From Amblyornis subalaris (taxonomy: Eukaryota > Chordata > Aves > Passeriformes > Ptilonorhynchidae), in the NCBI GenBank assembly GCA_018881555.1, contig JACAXG010000018.1, positions 3,618,346 to 3,682,345 of the forward strand: 64,000 nt of DNA, given 5' to 3'. Positions 60,388 to 64,000 of the stretch are shown here, one piece after another. The notes below the pieces were generated by a model. That model saw only the letters and a list, made by a program, of their open reading frames with translations. It was not told where the DNA came from and ran no database searches. The translations under genes and the position numbers were made by a program. The first letter of the stretch is position 1. Every line of letters begins with the position of its first letter.

Positions 60388-63300
60388 CACATTTTTATAT
60401 CATGCAGGCTAAAAATTCTGACTGTGAAGATTAATACTTCTTTTCCTAGATTTGTTAAATACTGATCACTTAAATGCTTTACATAGTGCACCAATTAAAC
60501 CTAAGGTGAGACTATAAACTTATTAATTTAGAATAAATGTCTTGCCTTGATTAAAACGTAGTTAATTTGTAGGCAAATTTCAGTTCAGCTGGGGAAAAAG
60601 TAACCTAACCAGTTACTCAATCAGAACTGCATGTGCTCACTTAGGAATTTGCATTAAACCCAGGTTATTGCAAGCTCATGCATCTTGCACAGCCTGAAGC
60701 ACATTTATACAGTAGATGTGCACATGAATGTAACTTATGATCACCAGCAGTAATGACCTAGGATCATTGTAAGATTTTTTTTAATTGTTTTAAAGGATCT
60801 GATCCTTCATGGACTGTTCAGATAAAATCTTGTAGATTTCAAAGGGAAAGGAGGATCTGCTGCATTCCGACAGCCCAAGTAGGCACAGGGCAACATGAAA
60901 AGCCATCAGATGATGATGTCACACACGAGGGTCTGCCCTTATAAACCCAGGAAATACCAATCAATTTATATCTCATCATCTTAACCCTGAGCTTCTAGGT
61001 AATGATTTTTACNCCGTATTCCCTCCTTTTCCAAGATGTTGTCCTCTTTCCTCTTAACTTGATTTACTCTACTTATTTCAGTGCTGACTTTGGCACTTTA
61101 TTCCCAGCTCCAACCAACCACAGTATAAAGACATATGCCTGAGCTGCTCCTGTGCAGAGGACTCATTCATATCGGCTCCAGCTCAGGTGAATAAGCTCCT
61201 CCTTGTAAACTGGGTTAGAAAGATTTAACAAAGACCCTCAGACACCATGGGCAAGGATGACTACACCTACTAAGCTCAGGGCAAAAAACAAGGCTAAAAT
61301 ATTATCAGCATTTGATTTAGTATTCGGTTTAGCTGTTTTATGTAGAAGAAAAATCAATCAAAGGGAAAGGCGTATTTTGTAACCCCACAATCCAAACAGT
61401 GCTCTCACATGCAGCTGAGAGGAGCCCTGCATTTTGTCACTTGAAAGCCTTCCTAAAATTTTATACATTTTTCACTCAAAAATCAAACACTAAGTGCATG
61501 TGCATAAAAGTCACAGTCAGATTCCTCAGCTGGGCAAATGAAGTTTGTTTTTCCAATTTCAACTAGAGCAAACTCCTCCTCATATAATTCTCTTCAAAGT
61601 CTAAAATTTGTTCCAGTGATAATTGCTGAATTTATGTGTATTTAGAACCCAGTACTTAAATAAAACAGCTGCATTGGGTGATTATGTATAAACACTGTGC
61701 CAATTTCTTTGAATAGGAATGTAGTAAATTACTACTGATTACACAAATACTGATTAAAATTTTAAGGCAAATAAATAATGAAGAGGGATGTTATTTATTT
61801 GNCCAAATGCTCTTAAAAGTGCAGTCATGCCAAGCACAACTTCCAAGGAAAGCAGTGGATGGAAACACAGTGTTATGTCAGTGGATGGCCTGGACTGAAT
61901 CATTAGGACAGCAGTGATTACTGTTTTAAGGTTTGCTCCATCTCTCTGTCTCTCTGTTTTAATTTGTTCTCCCTGTTTTAACTTGTTCTCTCTATAACAC
62001 TACAAACTGAGCTCGTACGAGGAAAATTCTGACATTAACTTCGCACATGCNGTTCCTGTTGAGCTTACTTGGGTTTTCCTTTTGTGCAAGCTGATAGAAA
62101 AGTGAAGATGTGACCTGTAAAGTCAAGGGAAATATTCTCACATCTTATACATTGCTTCTTCATGCAGCAGCTGCAAGTACCTTCTAAAACCTTTGGATCC
62201 AAATGCAAATCTGCCTCTGGAAACCACTAATGCCTCTCCTAAACATTGCCTTCAATCTGTTTTACAAGGAAGGATACGTTGATGAATAAGTTCTGCCTAG
62301 GGCCAGGCAGAGAATCACGACTTAGATGCTCACAAGTAAAAATTTCATTTAAACCAACCTGATCCTTGGGAGACTGTGGTAATAGCAGGCAGCATACACA
62401 GAGGATAAAATTATTGAAGTTCCACACAGTTCATAGTGGAGTCTCAGGTGGCACCAGTCAGTATAAGTGCAATTATGCTGACAAAAAGACATGAGGCTGA
62501 TTTGTGCGAGCTGATGCTACCTGAGCAGAAGCAGTTGAAATTCTGATAGTGTTGCAAAGAAAAGCTGGGATCCTGGGCTGATGTACAGCTGGACATGGGT
62601 GTTTTATGCAATGTCTNTGCATCAGCTGTGAAACTGACCTTTGTGAACATGTCACAAACCATGATGGCCCATCAAGCTGTAGGGATCTAGACAGCATTTC
62701 TGTATTTCTCTCTATACCAACATCTCCTCATACAAGCTCGAAGCAAGGTTTCATTATGCTCTACACCATAGATGCATCTCTTCTTAGGTGTATTTAGTCC
62801 CATTATGTCCATCTTGTTCCCTTTTAAAAGCAAACTAAAAAGGAACTCAATGCTCCAAGCCAGAAGAAATAGGTACAGCCATTTTTATGATCATGTTTCT
62901 AATGCGTTTTTTTTTTAAATTAAATTTTGAAAGGGAATCATTCATAATACTTTAATTTCTTTTGGCAATTGAGAAAGAAAAGCTAAACCAGATGAAAACC
63001 TGTGGTTTATACACTGATACTGAATTTCATTCATAGATTTTCATGCAGATTTTTATTAGAAACAGCATTCATCTTAAATGAAAGGAGCTGTCCCTGCCCA
63101 TCAGCCACAGAACAGAAATGTTCAGGGGTCAGCTCACACTGGAGAAGCCTTTTACCTTCACATGTGCTTTGCATGGACATATAGAACAAGACCCGCAGAA
63201 GCAAAGTCTTTACTGATCAAAATGGAAATCTACAAACACTCAAACAGACTCTAATTATTAAATATGATAATTAAAACCTGGAATTACTTATCTTCTACTT

Positions 63301-64000
63301 CACATGAAATGCACTAGTTACCACACACAATTTCTTTATTTTTGTCTTTTATTTTCTCATTCCACCAATTATACTGGATAAACAGAAACAACTCTAAGGT
63401 CCCAACAACAGAACTAAAAATAAAACTAAAGATTCAACTGAGAACTAAAAGGTCAACCTCTATTTGGTACTTCCCCTAAAATACTTCAGTGATCAGGTAT
63501 AGGGATCTCTTCTCTATAACCTCTAGGGAAAATAAAGCATTAAGTCCAGTTTCTGCACTAGTTTACATGGTTTTCAGCCCTGGAAGTACTCACCATCCCT
63601 GTTTTTTAACTACACCATTACTTGCTCAAAATATTTTAAACATAATCATAGGAATAAGCAGAACTAAACTGAAATGTTATGGTGTCTAACTTTTCTGTAG
63701 CTCTCTTTGTCTTTTATTTTTAAAAAACTGCTATGGTACAATGCAGATAACAAAAATATGATGTCATTGGGGAAACATATGCTTATTTTTAAAGATTCTG
63801 CTGGGAGTCTCTGTATATGTAGAACTGCTCAAACTGAAACTCAGGTTTTGTCCAGTTGATTTCTTGCGAAGCATAAACCAGATTTCACTTGTCTCTGGTG
63901 TTATTTGCAGAAATACCTATCAGTGAGATCAGAAAAATATTCTACATTCTGTTTTTTAAACATGTCCCAATAAGCAGTCTGTTATATTTCTAGTAGTCCA
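60388..64000. other. AT-rich unique DNA, no gene seen
   Basis: About 3.6 kb without a recognised exon, RNA or transposon end. The frames (at most 82 codons) resemble nothing known. A short tandem duplication is listed separately at 61951-61988. Confidence 0.5.
61951..61988 (+). repeat. 19-bp tandem duplication
   Basis: TCTCTGTTTTAATTTGTTC and TCCCTGTTTTAACTTGTTC are adjacent and differ at two positions. A CTCT-rich stretch precedes and follows them. Confidence 0.9.

Overview
The window looks like a stretch of bird nuclear genome. The main evidence is several copies of the CR1 non-LTR retrotransposon whose 3' ends carry the avian ATTCTATG-type terminal repeat (for example 7504-7603 on the minus strand and 5690-5780 on the plus strand). 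Long terminal repeats of types I know from bird genomes support this: they end in a GGGGTTAAACCATGACA-like motif downstream of an AACTGTCTTTATCT-like motif. The DNA is AT-rich, long reading frames are rare, and there is no operon-like packing, rRNA, tRNA or CRISPR array. About a hundred isolated single N calls are scattered through it.

I could not recognise a protein-coding exon anywhere. The reading frames are short (the longest is 182 codons, at 14060-14608 minus). They resemble no protein family I know, overlap frames on the opposite strand, and are what chance gives in 64 kb. The window is best read as an intergenic gene desert or the inside of one very large intron. The only coding-derived sequence I can support is a decayed piece of the CR1 ORF2 C-terminus (46111-46310 minus).

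Layout. 1-5700: AT-rich unique DNA with one ancient repeat relic and a composite microsatellite. 5690-14000: three short CR1 3' ends, a GGA microsatellite and a G-run/CAAAA tract. 14885-14990: a MIR-like SINE relic. 18900-19496: a near-complete LTR on the minus strand. 24400-25925: a second MIR-like relic and another ancient repeat relic. 32541-33198: the clearest element of the window, a 658-bp solo LTR with a perfect 6-bp target-site duplication, TATA box, three inverted CCAAT boxes and a poly(A) signal in the loop of a 10-bp hairpin. 36321-36987: a diverged short duplication with copies 610 bp apart. 37723-38296: a near-complete plus-strand LTR related to the one at 18900. 39296-39360: an 11-bp minisatellite. 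45772-46330: the longest CR1 copy. 60222-60387: a third, 5'-truncated LTR of the same broad group. 60388-64000: AT-rich unique DNA.

No genes can be said to work together here. The only promoter-like and polyadenylation-like signals I can defend lie inside the LTRs. I did not find an undescribed biological system; the findings are repeat-biology observations and a few candidates for noncoding exons or conserved elements that need alignment to judge.
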